A DNA stretch of 64,000 bases from Clostridium sp. SM-530-WT-3G (GTDB taxonomy: Bacteria; Bacillota; Clostridia; Clostridiales; Clostridiaceae): NCBI RefSeq assembly GCF_012843905.1, contig NZ_JABAGC010000006.1, positions 47,048-111,047 on the forward strand. Reading direction: 5' to 3'. Below are positions 1 to 9,097 of the stretch, one piece after another. A program made the position numbers and the translations under genes. The stretch's first letter is position 1; each line of letters starts with the position of its first letter. Below the pieces are notes generated by a model. The model ran no database searches. It was not told the DNA's origin and was given only the letters and a program-made list of their open reading frames with translations.

Positions 1-2
1 TT

Positions 3-221
3 ACTCAAAAAATGGCTGATTCAATAAAAGTATTTCAGAGTGTATTTAATTTACCACAAACAGGAAGTATTGATTATGCAACATGGTATAAAATATCAGA
101 TGTATATGTTGGTGTGAGCAAAATAGCTGAATTAAGATGTAGTGTAGAAAAATCAGTATTTATACCACCTGTTATACCTAATTTTGGAGATGAAAGAGAA
201 GTACCAAAATTCTATTATTAA
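3..221 (+). CDS. peptidoglycan-binding domain protein, C-terminal end (partial)
   Basis: Only the last 72 codons are in the window; the open frame runs off the left edge, so the internal ATG at 12 should not be taken as the start. The residues FQSVFNLPQTGSIDYATWYK match the C-terminal half of a PG_binding_1 repeat, which binds cell-wall glycan in clostridial cortex-lytic and secreted hydrolase-like proteins. It is followed by a short tail ending in KFYY. A catalytic domain, if there is one, lies upstream and cannot be seen. Family assignment is fairly sure; the specific role is unknown. Confidence 0.7.
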   Translation, partial: TQKMADSIKVFQSVFNLPQTGSIDYATWYKISDVYVGVSKIAELRCSVEKSVFIPPVIPNFGDEREVPKFYY

Positions 222-225
222 ATAA

Positions 226-254
226 AAAATAAGAGGGAAACCCCTCTTATTTTT
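226..254. terminator. bidirectional intrinsic terminator
   Basis: Twelve-bp stem (226-237 with 242-253) around an AAAC loop. It starts five bases after the stop of the first gene. The A-run on one side and T-run on the other let it serve both that gene and the convergent radical-SAM gene. Confidence 0.8.
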
Positions 255-257
255 AGT

Positions 258-331
258 TATCAGTTAACAATTAATAGTTTAAGGAGAATTTGCACCATAA
301 CTGCTAACTGAACACTGTTAACTGTTAACAG
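258..331. repeat. intergenic inverted-repeat element, short copy
   Basis: Built of repeated CTGTTAAC / GCTAACTG units with inverted arms CAGTTAACA (261-269) and TGTTAACTG (316-324). The inner segment AAGGAGAATTTGCAC resembles AAGGAATTTCGCAC in the longer element at 19636-19803, so the two look like members of one family. Its right end runs into the last codons and stop codon of the minus-strand gene at 318-1259. Confidence 0.7.
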
Positions 332-1259
332 GTAAAACTCCTTCAAGGTTAAATGATGGAACAAATTCTTCTGTATTTGCACCTGATTCTTGTATAAATC
401 CATTTTTAACTCCAATTTCAGCTGCATAACTAATTAGTGAATCGTAATGTTTTGGATTTAATTTCTTATTTATTTCAGGATAATCACAGGCATTAAACAT
501 AGGTACATATTGATTCATAATACTTATATAAATATTATCTCCATATCTATTATAAAGAAGATCTATAACTTTTTTTGAATCAAAAAGAAGGCCTGGAAGC
601 ATAAGATGCCTTACTATAACACCTTTTATTATATGACCATTATCATCAAATTTTGCTTCACCAGTTTGTCTTACCATTTCGTCAATTACTTTTACTGCAT
701 TTTCTGAATAGTTTGGGGCTTTAGAATATTTAATGGCATATTTGTCGTTAAAATATTTAAAATCAGGAAGATATACATCTATATATCCTTCTAAAGATTT
801 AATTGTATCAAGGGAATCATAACTGTTAGTATTGTAGAGTACAGGAAGCTTTAATCCTTTATCTTTAGCAATTTTTAATGCTTCAATTATTTGAGGTACA
901 TAGTGTGTAGGAGTTACAAGATTAATGTTATTTGCACCTTGGTCTTGAAGTTCTAAAAATATATCTGAAAGTCTTTCAATTGATACTTCTACTCCAGAAA
1001 CTGAGCAGTTAGATTTATCATGACCTTGGCTTATATCGTGATTCTGGCAGAATACACAATTAAAATTACAATGGGAAAAGAATACTGTACCTGATCCATT
1101 TTCACTAGAAATAGGAGGTTCTTCCCACATATGAAGTGCAGCACGTGCAATCATGACTTTATCTGATGCTTTGCAGTATCCAATTTTTTTATCATTTCTA
1201 TTAGTTTTACAATTTCTATGACATAATGTACATTCGTTTAAACTATCTAAGCTAATCAT
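318..1259 (-). CDS. pflX: radical SAM protein, PflX/PflA-like
   Basis: A 313-residue radical-SAM enzyme. It has the SAM [4Fe-4S] motif C64-x3-C68-x2-C71 (SHCNFNCVFCQN) and a separate N-terminal cysteine group (C10, C13, C17, C29) typical of the PflX/AmmeMemoRadiSam-like branch related to pyruvate-formate-lyase activases. No glycyl-radical partner gene lies next to it, so the substrate is unknown. The ATG at 1259 is preceded by AAAGGATT. The last residues (PVNS) and the stop codon lie inside an intergenic repeat, suggesting the natural C-terminus was altered or trimmed by that element. It is convergent with the first gene and shares its terminator. Confidence 0.8.
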   Translation of the reverse strand: MISLDSLNECTLCHRNCKTNRNDKKIGYCKASDKVMIARAALHMWEEPPISSENGSGTVFFSHCNFNCVFCQNHDISQGHDKSNCSVSGVEVSIERLSDIFLELQDQGANNINLVTPTHYVPQIIEALKIAKDKGLKLPVLYNTNSYDSLDTIKSLEGYIDVYLPDFKYFNDKYAIKYSKAPNYSENAVKVIDEMVRQTGEAKFDDNGHIIKGVIVRHLMLPGLLFDSKKVIDLLYNRYGDNIYISIMNQYVPMFNACDYPEINKKLNPKHYDSLISYAAEIGVKNGFIQESGANTEEFVPSFNLEGVLPVNS

Positions 1260-1361
1260 TTATTTCAATCCTTTGATTTATTTAAAATATTAATTAATAT
1301 AACACATATCATAATGTTCAATAAAAGTATAACATACCATAAATTAAATGTTGTTAATTGC

Positions 1362-2432
1362 TTAAATATTTTTTCTTGTCATATTCTTATTGTTTTTAAA
1401 AAAGAAAAACAAACATTGAGATATAAATATTAAACTTAATAAGCCAAATAGAGGATATAATTTAGTTATAAGATTTCCAAAACCAAATTGAGATATTATA
1501 AGAGCAGTTGTTATAACTGGGAAAATAGCTTTTTTAAAATCAATATTAAAAGCCTGCTCAATAGTTTTGCTTATAGAATATACATCAGATATTTCTGTAG
1601 AGAACATTTCAAGCCATATTATAATAAGAAGTATTGCTTGTATTATATTACCAAATCTATTTGCAACAAATAATAGGGGTATTTCATAGTTATATATATA
1701 AGGCTGGTTGATGTATAATAATAAATTTATCATAAAGCATAAAAGTGTAAGCCCTATAGCACCACATATTATTCCTGTTATCATAGTTTTGGATTTTTTC
1801 ATAGTATTACTTAAAGGTACAATAACACCTGAAGCTGATAGAGTATTATATCCAGCATAAAGAATTGTAGAAAGTAAAAGTCCATCCTTTCGTGCAGGAA
1901 AATTAGCTATATTAGTTAGTGATAGTGTATCCCTACAGAAAAAGAAGTATAAAAATGTGATTAATGTCATTGTACATACAAGCCCAGGTACAATAAATGA
2001 ATTAACTTCTATAAGGCCATCTGTACCTCTAAGTAAAAAAAATACAGCTATACAAAGCATTATCAATGAGCCGAGTATTTTCGGAATACCAAAAAACTGA
2101 TTGATTAAAGCACCACTTCCAGCAAGGATGATAGAGGCACTTGAAATCAAAAATAGAGTAGTTATAAAGCCTGTACATTTTCCTATTAAATTTGGACTTA
2201 TTAAGTTTATAACCTCACTATAAGAATTTAAGTTGTTATTTATACTTATTTTTGAAATTATTGAGCTCATAATTATGTAGAATATTCCACATCCCATAAT
2301 ACCTAAAAAGCTTTTTGAGCCATATTGGGTGAAAAATTCAGTTATTTCTTTTCCAGAGGCCAGCCCTGCACCAACTATTGTACCAATGAAAACAGTAGCT
2401 ACTTGAAATATTCGAGTTAATTCATCTTTCAC
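1362..2432 (-). CDS. YkvI-type membrane transporter-like protein
   Basis: A 356-residue polytopic membrane protein with about ten hydrophobic segments. The N-terminus FIGTIVGAGLASGKEITEFF is characteristic of the YkvI family (COG3949), distantly related to amino-acid/cation symporters; the substrate is not established. The start is GTG at 2432, chosen because AAGGAGG stands seven bases upstream on the minus strand. It is transcribed away from the TIGR01212-type radical-SAM gene at 2779. A 12-bp A/T-only hairpin (2499-2526) lies in its upstream region. A single gene; no regulator is adjacent. Confidence 0.75.
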   Translation of the reverse strand: MKDELTRIFQVATVFIGTIVGAGLASGKEITEFFTQYGSKSFLGIMGCGIFYIIMSSIISKISINNNLNSYSEVINLISPNLIGKCTGFITTLFLISSASIILAGSGALINQFFGIPKILGSLIMLCIAVFFLLRGTDGLIEVNSFIVPGLVCTMTLITFLYFFFCRDTLSLTNIANFPARKDGLLLSTILYAGYNTLSASGVIVPLSNTMKKSKTMITGIICGAIGLTLLCFMINLLLYINQPYIYNYEIPLLFVANRFGNIIQAILLIIIWLEMFSTEISDVYSISKTIEQAFNIDFKKAIFPVITTALIISQFGFGNLITKLYPLFGLLSLIFISQCLFFFFKNNKNMTRKNI

Positions 2433-2778
2433 TTGTGTTCCTCCTTGAAATATATCTATGTATTAATATATAGGCTTTACTTTAGAATTATTCTATTAAA
2501 TAAATATATAAGAATATATATTTATTAGTTAGTTTTGTGGTTGAAATAGTTTTTCATAAGGTATAAAACAATATATAGATTCTTTTCATAATGTACATTT
2601 TTTATGTTACAAGGTAAAATTAATTTGTAACAAAGAGATTGAGTGGAATATAGTAGCATATAAATAATCATTAAAATTATATAATTTGTATTTTTAAATT
2701 TAATTCTAATTTGTACGTTACTAATCAGTAAATAATTGAAGTTAGTTTATAGATTAAAAATATAAGAAAGGAGAAAGC
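2433..2778. other. divergent intergenic region with an operator-like dyad
   Basis: A 346-bp AT-rich spacer between two divergent genes, with no ORF. It holds an A/T-only perfect hairpin (2499-2526, 12-bp arms, AGAA loop). It also holds an 8-bp dyad TGTTACAA / TTGTAACA (2605-2612 and 2625-2632) whose arms are 20 bp apart centre to centre. No promoter was assigned with confidence. Confidence 0.4.
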
Positions 2779-3708
2779 ATGGATAAGAAAGATTGGAATG
2801 GAAAAAGATATCATACATTAAATCACTTTCTAAGAGAAAAATTTGGTGAAAAAGTATTTAAGATTTCATTAGATGGGGGATTTTCATGTCCTAATAGAGA
2901 TGGAACAGTAGGTAAAGGTGGATGCGTATTTTGTAGCGCAAGAGGATCTGGAGATTTTGCTGGAGATAGAGATTTTTCTATATCAAAGCAATTTGATGAT
3001 GTAAAAACTATGATGGCTCATAAGTGGAAAAGTGGAAAATATATAGCATATTTTCAAGCTTACACAAATACATATGCACCGGTTGATGAATTAAGAAGAA
3101 AATATAATGAGGCAATAGAAAAAGAAGGTGTAGTAGCTTTAGCTATTGCAACAAGGCCCGATTGTTTAGATGAAGAGGTTCTAGATTTATTAGAAGAAAT
3201 GAATAAAAAGCTATACGTATGGGTTGAATTAGGATTACAAACTTCTAATAATGAAACAGCTAAGAGAATAAATAGAGGATATATGCTTGAAACATTTGAT
3301 AAAGCAATATCAGATTTAAAGAAAAGAAATATAGATACTGTAGTACATGCAATATTTGGACTTCCAGGTGAAACTAAAGAAGATATGTTTAATACTATTG
3401 ACTATATAGCACACAGTGGAGCTATGGGAATAAAGATTCATCTTCTTCACTTAATGAAACATACAGCTCTTGTAAAAGAATATGAAAATGGTAATCTTGA
3501 ATTTTTATCTCAAGAGGATTATATAGATTTAATTACAAAGAGTGTATCAATGCTTCCAGAAGAAATGATAGTACATAGACTTACAGGAGATGCTCCAAGA
3601 AATGAACTTATAGGTCCTATGTGGAGTTTGAAAAAATGGGAAGTCCTTAATGCTATTGATAAAGCATTTGAAGATAATAATTTATGGCAAGGAAAAAACT
3701 TTAAATAA
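2779..3708 (+). CDS. ytqA: TIGR01212-family radical SAM protein (YtqA-like)
   Basis: A 309-residue radical-SAM protein with the spaced cluster motif C37-x11-C49-x2-C52 (FSCPNRDGTVGKGGCVFC), diagnostic of the YtqA/TIGR01212 family, and the downstream block ELGLQTSNNETAKRINRGY. The family is related to the Elp3/HemN branch; its substrate is uncertain, and a tRNA-modification role is only proposed. The ATG follows AGAAAGGAGAAAGC. The gene precedes comB by 40 bp and may be co-transcribed with it. Confidence 0.85.
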   Translation: MDKKDWNGKRYHTLNHFLREKFGEKVFKISLDGGFSCPNRDGTVGKGGCVFCSARGSGDFAGDRDFSISKQFDDVKTMMAHKWKSGKYIAYFQAYTNTYAPVDELRRKYNEAIEKEGVVALAIATRPDCLDEEVLDLLEEMNKKLYVWVELGLQTSNNETAKRINRGYMLETFDKAISDLKKRNIDTVVHAIFGLPGETKEDMFNTIDYIAHSGAMGIKIHLLHLMKHTALVKEYENGNLEFLSQEDYIDLITKSVSMLPEEMIVHRLTGDAPRNELIGPMWSLKKWEVLNAIDKAFEDNNLWQGKNFK

Positions 3709-3748
3709 ATATATTAAATAATTTTAGTGCTGAAATGGAGAATATATT

Positions 3749-4462
3749 ATGAAGATAGATATTATAATATCAGCTGATGATATTAATGAAAGTAAGTTAG
3801 AAAATAAAATTGCAATAGTAATTGATATGTTTAGAGCCACATCTGTAATTACAACAGCATTAAGTAATGGATGTAAAGAAGTAATTCCATTTTTAACAAT
3901 AGAAGAATCTAAAGAATATGCAGATACTCTTAATAGAGATGAGTATATTTTAGGAGGAGAAAGAAAAGCTGTTAAAATAGAAGGATTTGATTTATCTAAT
4001 TCTCCTTTAGAATATACAAAAGAAGTAGTAAAAGATAAATCCGTACTTATGACTACTACTAATGGAACTAGAACATTAGCAAAGTGTGGTGCGGCAAAAA
4101 GAATTTTTATAGCTGCAATGATAAATGGAAAAGCTGTTGCAGAGAAATTAGCAGAAATAAATGAAGATGTGGTTATTGTGAATGCAGGAACAAACGGTAA
4201 TTTCTCTATGGATGATTATATATGTTCAGGATATATAATAAATGAAATATTAAAGATTAGAAAGAATGTAGAGCTTACTGATATTGCAAAAACAGCAAAT
4301 ATGATTTATGAAAGTAATACGGATATTATAAGTTATGTAAAAGAAGCTACTCATTATTCTGTTATGAGATCTTTAGGACTAGATGATGATATTAATTATT
4401 GTATTAAGAAAGATATTATTGATATAGTACCAGAATATAAAGATGGCAGAATAAGAATTTAG
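3749..4462 (+). CDS. comB: 2-phosphosulfolactate phosphatase family protein (ComB-like)
   Basis: A 237-residue protein matching the ComB family: N-terminal VIDMFRATSVITTAL, central MTTTNGTRTL and NAGTNGNFSMDDYICSG. In methanogens ComB dephosphorylates 2-phosphosulfolactate during coenzyme M synthesis. Clostridia carry homologues without a complete CoM pathway, so the true substrate here is uncertain. It is full length, ends at a clear terminator, and probably shares a transcript with the radical-SAM gene upstream. Confidence 0.8.
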   Translation: MKIDIIISADDINESKLENKIAIVIDMFRATSVITTALSNGCKEVIPFLTIEESKEYADTLNRDEYILGGERKAVKIEGFDLSNSPLEYTKEVVKDKSVLMTTTNGTRTLAKCGAAKRIFIAAMINGKAVAEKLAEINEDVVIVNAGTNGNFSMDDYICSGYIINEILKIRKNVELTDIAKTANMIYESNTDIISYVKEATHYSVMRSLGLDDDINYCIKKDIIDIVPEYKDGRIRI

Positions 4463-4470
4463 GAAAAACA

Positions 4471-4503
4471 AATGGATATTGTATTTTGCAATATCCATTT
4501 TGT
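4471..4503 (+). terminator. intrinsic terminator after comB
   Basis: Inverted repeat ATGGATATTG / CAATATCCAT with a short loop, followed by a T-rich tract, starting nine bases past the comB stop. Confidence 0.75.
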
Positions 4504-4526
4504 ATATTTATGTAATTTAAGTTAGA

Positions 4527-4751
4527 TTAAAAAGAACCATTTTCTTCATATTGTTTTAAAAGTTCTTCTATTTTGTACTTACAATTTGCACCTTTACAAG
4601 AACCCTTTCCTGCACCAGTAGCTTCTGAAACTTCTTCAAAAGTTGAAGCACCATTTTTTATTGCTTCTTTAATTGTAGCTCTTGAAATAGCTCTACATCT
4701 ACAAGTTTTTGTTAATTTATCTAAAATAGCTTCATTTAAATTATTATTCAT
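4527..4751 (-). CDS. BFD-like [2Fe-2S] binding domain protein
   Basis: A 74-residue stand-alone BFD domain with cysteines C17-x-C19 (TCRCRA) and C52-x4-C57 (SCKGANC), the C-x-C...C-x4-C pattern that binds [2Fe-2S]. In bacterioferritin-associated ferredoxin this domain transfers electrons for iron release; stand-alone versions in clostridia have no fixed role. ATG at 4751 with AGGAGAA upstream on the minus strand. No ferritin or nitrite reductase gene is adjacent, so the partner is unknown. Confidence 0.8.
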   Translation of the reverse strand: MNNNLNEAILDKLTKTCRCRAISRATIKEAIKNGASTFEEVSEATGAGKGSCKGANCKYKIEELLKQYEENGSF

Positions 4752-4887
4752 GATTATTCTCCTAGTATATTAATTAAATTTTTTATTTAATTAAATCACT
4801 ATATATAAATATGGTCAACTAAGTAGTATATTTAATAAATTAATGCATACTATAACTATTGTATTACACAATTAAATTCTACTAAAT

Positions 4888-4931
4888 AAAAAATATCACA
4901 GTAGCAAATTATTTTTACTGTGATATTTTTT
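4888..4931. terminator. strong bidirectional terminator
   Basis: Sixteen-bp inverted repeat centred on ATCACAGTA / TACTGTGAT (4888-4903 with 4916-4931), flanked by A-run and T-run. It touches the stop codon of the small minus-strand membrane-protein gene and separates it from the BFD gene. Confidence 0.8.
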
Positions 4932-5203
4932 TATAGGCATAATAATATTCCTAAAAATATAGCAGCAATATATATTATAATCCATATTATAATACCACAA
5001 ATAGCCCAGCTTAATATAGAATAAGCATTGTATCTATTGTAGGGTTTATATGATAAATATAAAAAGAAACCTAATATAGGCAACAAGAAAGAAAATAGTT
5101 TAAATAAGATATGGGATTTAAAACATTCTAAATCTGAAGGTTTAGAATAAATGTTAGCTAGAAAATTATCATCGGTATCTTGTCTATAATTCTTATAAGT
5201 CAT
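4931..5203 (-). CDS. small two-helix membrane protein, unknown function
   Basis: A 90-residue protein I do not recognise. The first 30 residues are polar (MTYKNYRQDTDDNF). Two hydrophobic segments follow at about 32-50 and 63-88, separated by a short charged turn (SYKPYNRYN). It looks real: the ATG has TTTAGGAGGC upstream at good spacing, and its stop is followed at once by a strong terminator. It lies divergent from the ileS leader. Confidence 0.65.
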   Translation of the reverse strand: MTYKNYRQDTDDNFLANIYSKPSDLECFKSHILFKLFSFLLPILGFFLYLSYKPYNRYNAYSILSWAICGIIIWIIIYIAAIFLGILLCL

Positions 5204-5378
5204 AATATATGCCTCCTAAAAAAATAGATATTATTTATTTTTTATAAATAAGATATTTTGTTATAGGTGTAATATTTATATGCAATTAAGAATGATACAA
5301 TGTATACTTTAAATAAAATATACATATTTGGATATTTATACATAAATACAATTAATCAGAAAAATATAAAAGCATTAA

Positions 5379-5407
5379 TTGACATTTAAAATTTGTTACT
5401 ATATAAT
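5379..5407 (+). promoter_or_regulatory. sigma-A promoter of the ileS T-box leader
   Basis: TTGACA (5379-5384), 17-bp spacer, TATAAT (5402-5407): a perfect consensus. Predicted start near 5414, about 390 bases before the ileS ATG. Confidence 0.75.
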
Positions 5408-5413
5408 GATTAC

Positions 5414-5677
5414 AATAAAAGACTATGATTAGGAAAAGTACTTTAAATTTTATTTTTCAGAGAGCAGCTGGAAGGTGAAAAGCTGTAGTAATTTTAAAGG
5501 AAAATCACCTAGGAGTTGGAGGCCGAAAAGCTTTTTTAGCTTATTAAGTTATCACGTATGAGCCTGCGTTAAAGGATAGAGTATGAATGTACTTGAATTG
5601 AAGCATTTAATATGAATTGAATGTTAACCTTAGGTGGTTTGCGAATATTACTTCGTCCTGTGGGATGGAGTTTTTTT
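5414..5677 (+). promoter_or_regulatory. T-box riboswitch, isoleucine-specific (ileS leader)
   Basis: Stem I hallmarks AGAGAGCAGCTGG and GGTGAAAAGCTG are followed by specifier ATC (5504-5506), an isoleucine codon. The T-box bulge begins TGGT (5635-5638), whose variable T can pair with discriminator A of tRNA-Ile. The antiterminator can form from AGG / CCT and GCGAA / TTCGT. The competing terminator is CTTCGTCC / GGATGGAG with TGTG loop (5651-5670) and seven T. Uncharged tRNA-Ile should favour read-through into ileS. The bulge reads TGGTTT (six bases) instead of the usual seven-base TGGNACC. Confidence 0.9.
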
Positions 5678-5804
5678 ACGTTTAAAAGCATTTTTATGTT
5701 TTAGCAAGTACTCATAATGGAAATAATGGATACTAAGTGGTCTCATTTTATAAATTATGATTAAAATGTATACATTAGAAAAAAAAGAAAGGGGAATTAT
5801 AAAC

Positions 5805-8800
5805 ATGTATAAAAAAGTAGATGCCTCAAGAGGCACTGTAAACATGGAAAAAGATATTGCAAAACTTTGGAATGAAAAAAATATTATCAAAAAGAGTTTT
5901 GATTCTAATCAAGATGGAGAACATTTCACATTTTTTGATGGACCTCCAACAGCTAACGGTAAGCCACACGTAGGTCATATCTTAACAAGAGTTATGAAAG
6001 ATATTATTCCAAGATATAAAGTAATGAAAGGTTACAGAGTTTTAAGAAAAGCTGGATGGGATACTCATGGACTACCAGTAGAACTTGAAATCGAAAAGAA
6101 ACTTGGAATTTCAGGAAAAGAACAAATCGAAGATTACGGTGTAGAAAAATTCACTAAAGAATGTAAAGAAAGTGTTTTCTCATATGTAAGTCTTTGGGAA
6201 AAAATGTCTGAACAAATAGGATACTGGGTTGATATGGATGATCCATATGTAACTTATCATGATAACTATATTGAATCAGAATGGTGGGCATTAAAGAGAT
6301 TATGGGATAAAGGGCTTTTATACAAAGGTCATAAGGTAATGCCTTACTGCCCAAGATGTGGAACTGCTTTATCTTCTCACGAAGTTGCTCAAGGATATAA
6401 AGATGTTAAGGATTTAACTGCAACTGCTAAATTCAAGGTTGCTGGAGAAGAAAATAAATATTTCTTAGCATGGACAACAACTCCTTGGACATTACCTTCA
6501 AACTTAGCATTATGTATAAACAAAGCATATACATACTGTGAAGTAAAAGTTGGAGATGAAATATATATCTTAGCTAAAGACTTAGTTGAAAAAGTTATGG
6601 GCGAAAGAGAATATGAAATAATCAAAGAATTTAAAGGTGAAGAATTACTTGGAGTTAAATATGAACAATTAATGCCTTTCGCTAAAGTTGAAGGAAAAGC
6701 ATTTGAAGTAATTCATGGAGATTATGTAACATTAACAGATGGTACTGGTATAGTTCATATCGCTCCTGCTTACGGTGAAGACGATAGTCTTGTTGCTAAA
6801 AAGAACGGAATCACTTTTGTTAATATGGTAGATACAAATGGTAAATTTGTACCAGAAGTTACTCCATGGGCTGGTAAATTTGTTAAGAAGTGCGATGAAA
6901 GTATCTGTAATTACTTGGAAGAACATAATCAATTATTTGATAAGCATAGACACATGCACTCATACCCACACTGCTGGAGATGTGATACACCACTTTTATA
7001 CTATCCAAAAGATAGTTGGTTCGTAAGAATGACTGAAATGAGAGATAAGTTACTTGAAAATAACAATAAGGTAAACTGGTATCCTGATAACATTAGAACA
7101 GGTAGATTCGGTAAGTTCCTTGAAAATGTTATTGACTGGGGTATCTCAAGAGATAGATACTGGGGAACTCCACTTCCAATATGGCAATGTGAGTGTGGTC
7201 ACAAAGAATGCATTGGAAGCAGAGAAGAATTAGAAGCAAGATCTACTACAGATTGTAAGGGAATCGAATTACACAAACCTTATGTAGATGCAATTAAGAT
7301 GGTATGCCCTGATTGTGGTAAGGAAATGACTAGAACTAGCGAAGTTATTGACTGTTGGTTTGATTCAGGATCAATGCCTTTTGCTCAATGGCACTATCCA
7401 TTTGAAAACAAAGAAAAATTTGAAGCTAACTTCCCAGCTCAATTTATATCAGAAGCTGTTGACCAGACTAGAGGATGGTTCTATACATTAATGGCTATCT
7501 CAACATGTTTATTTGATACAAACCCATTCGAAAACTGTATTGTATTAGGTCATGTATTAGATAAAAAAGGACTTAAGATGTCTAAGTCTAAGGGAAATGT
7601 TGTAGATCCATTTGAAGTATTAAACAGTCAAGGAGCAGATGCTACAAGATGGCATTTCTATACTGCAAGTGCACCATGGCTTCCAACAAGATTCTCAATT
7701 GATGATGTTGCAGAAACTCAAAGAAAATTCTTAGGAACATTATGGAATGTTTACTCATTCTACGTTTTATATGCTGAAATAGATAAATTTGATCCAACTA
7801 AGTATGCTGATTTTGTATCAGATAACGTAATGGATAGATGGATAACATCAAAATTAAATACATTAATTAAGACTGTAGAAGAAAACTTAGATGGCTATAA
7901 GATTACTCAAGCAGCTTTAGCTATTGAAGATTTTACAGATGAATTATCAAACTGGTATGTAAGAAGAAACAGAGCTAGATTCTGGTCTCAAGAATTAACT
8001 GATGATAAGATTGCTGCTTACGTAACATTATATAGAGTATTAACTACTTTAGTTAAAGTTGCCGCTCCATTCGTACCATTTATGAGTGAAGAAATATATC
8101 AGAATTTAGTTGTTAACTTAGATGAAAATGCAATAGAAAGTGTTCATTTAACTACATGGCCTGTAGCTGATGAAAGTGAAATAAACTCTGAATTAGAAAG
8201 GGAAATGGATTTAGCTTATACTCTTGTTAAGCTTGGAAGAAGCGCAAGAAACGCTGCTAATGTTAAGAACAGACAGCCACTTTCAGAAATGCTTATTTCA
8301 ACAAACGTTCTTCCAGAATACTATGGAGATATAGTTAAAGAAGAATTAAATATTAAGAAGGTTGAACTAGGAGCAGATCTTTCTCAATATGTTAACTTTG
8401 AAATTAAGCCAAATCTACCTGTGTTAGGTAAAGCATATGGTAAATTAATTCCTCAAATCAGAAAAGCAATTTCAGAAAAGAATCAAATGGAATTAGCTCA
8501 AAAGATTCAAAATGGTGGAAGTGAAGTAATAGATGTTAACGGAACAGAAATAGAACTTACAAATGAAAATCTTTTAGTTACAATGCAAGGATTAGAAGGA
8601 TATGCATTTGCTGGAGAAGGTAATTTAGGAGTTGTATTAGATACTACTATTACTCCAGAACTTCAAGAAGAAGGTCATGTAAGAGAATTAATTTCTAAGA
8701 TTCAAAACATGAGAAAAGATAAGGGATTTGAAGTTGCAGATAAAATTAAACTTTATGTATCAGGAAATGATATGTTATTAGAAGTTATAAAGAAATTTGA

Positions 8801-8918
8801 AAGTACTATAAAGAAGGAAACTTTAACTGAAGAAGTTCTTTATAATGAAGATGCTGATTATACTGAAACAGTTATTAATGGTGAAACATTAAATATGACT
8901 GTAGTAGTTGTAAGATAG
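5805..8918 (+). CDS. ileS: isoleucyl-tRNA synthetase, long (type 2) form
   Basis: Charges tRNA-Ile. A 1037-residue class I synthetase with HIGH motif PHVGH (residues 54-58), KMSKSKGN at about 591, zinc-type CPRC near 185, editing domain and anticodon-binding C-terminus. The length near 1040 and the sequence [14 protein letters not shown] place it in the eukaryote-like type 2 IleRS group, often mupirocin-insensitive, and not the 920-940 residue B. subtilis/E. coli type. ATG 5805 is chosen over the in-frame ATGs at 5757 and 5766 because GAAAGGGG precedes it and MYKKVDAS matches family N-termini. Controlled by the upstream T-box; followed by a terminator and ccpA. Confidence 0.95.
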   Translation: MYKKVDASRGTVNMEKDIAKLWNEKNIIKKSFDSNQDGEHFTFFDGPPTANGKPHVGHILTRVMKDIIPRYKVMKGYRVLRKAGWDTHGLPVELEIEKKLGISGKEQIEDYGVEKFTKECKESVFSYVSLWEKMSEQIGYWVDMDDPYVTYHDNYIESEWWALKRLWDKGLLYKGHKVMPYCPRCGTALSSHEVAQGYKDVKDLTATAKFKVAGEENKYFLAWTTTPWTLPSNLALCINKAYTYCEVKVGDEIYILAKDLVEKVMGEREYEIIKEFKGEELLGVKYEQLMPFAKVEGKAFEVIHGDYVTLTDGTGIVHIAPAYGEDDSLVAKKNGITFVNMVDTNGKFVPEVTPWAGKFVKKCDESICNYLEEHNQLFDKHRHMHSYPHCWRCDTPLLYYPKDSWFVRMTEMRDKLLENNNKVNWYPDNIRTGRFGKFLENVIDWGISRDRYWGTPLPIWQCECGHKECIGSREELEARSTTDCKGIELHKPYVDAIKMVCPDCGKEMTRTSEVIDCWFDSGSMPFAQWHYPFENKEKFEANFPAQFISEAVDQTRGWFYTLMAISTCLFDTNPFENCIVLGHVLDKKGLKMSKSKGNVVDPFEVLNSQGADATRWHFYTASAPWLPTRFSIDDVAETQRKFLGTLWNVYSFYVLYAEIDKFDPTKYADFVSDNVMDRWITSKLNTLIKTVEENLDGYKITQAALAIEDFTDELSNWYVRRNRARFWSQELTDDKIAAYVTLYRVLTTLVKVAAPFVPFMSEEIYQNLVVNLDENAIESVHLTTWPVADESEINSELEREMDLAYTLVKLGRSARNAANVKNRQPLSEMLISTNVLPEYYGDIVKEELNIKKVELGADLSQYVNFEIKPNLPVLGKAYGKLIPQIRKAISEKNQMELAQKIQNGGSEVIDVNGTEIELTNENLLVTMQGLEGYAFAGEGNLGVVLDTTITPELQEEGHVRELISKIQNMRKDKGFEVADKIKLYVSGNDMLLEVIKKFESTIKKETLTEEVLYNEDADYTETVINGETLNMTVVVVR

Positions 8919-8931
8919 TATTAATATCTGG

Positions 8932-8966
8932 CTAGGAATCTAAGAAAAGCTTAGATTCCTAGTTTG
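8932..8966 (+). terminator. intrinsic terminator after ileS
   Basis: Thirteen-bp stem CTAGGAATCTAAG / CTTAGATTCCTAG (8932-8944, 8950-8962) followed by a T-rich tract. Confidence 0.85.
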
Positions 8967-9033
8967 TTTTTTGTTAGTAAAAAGATATTGTTGTAATAAA
9001 TTACAATGGAAATAATTAATTATGTATATATTA

Positions 9034-9063
9034 TTGATTTATAATGTAATATATTAGTATAAT
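9034..9063 (+). promoter_or_regulatory. candidate promoter of ccpA
   Basis: TTGATT (9034-9039), 18-bp spacer, TATAAT (9058-9063), 35 bases before the ccpA start. Confidence 0.45.
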
Positions 9064-9097
9064 AAAATTATCTAGGAAATTTAAAGGAGGAATAAAC

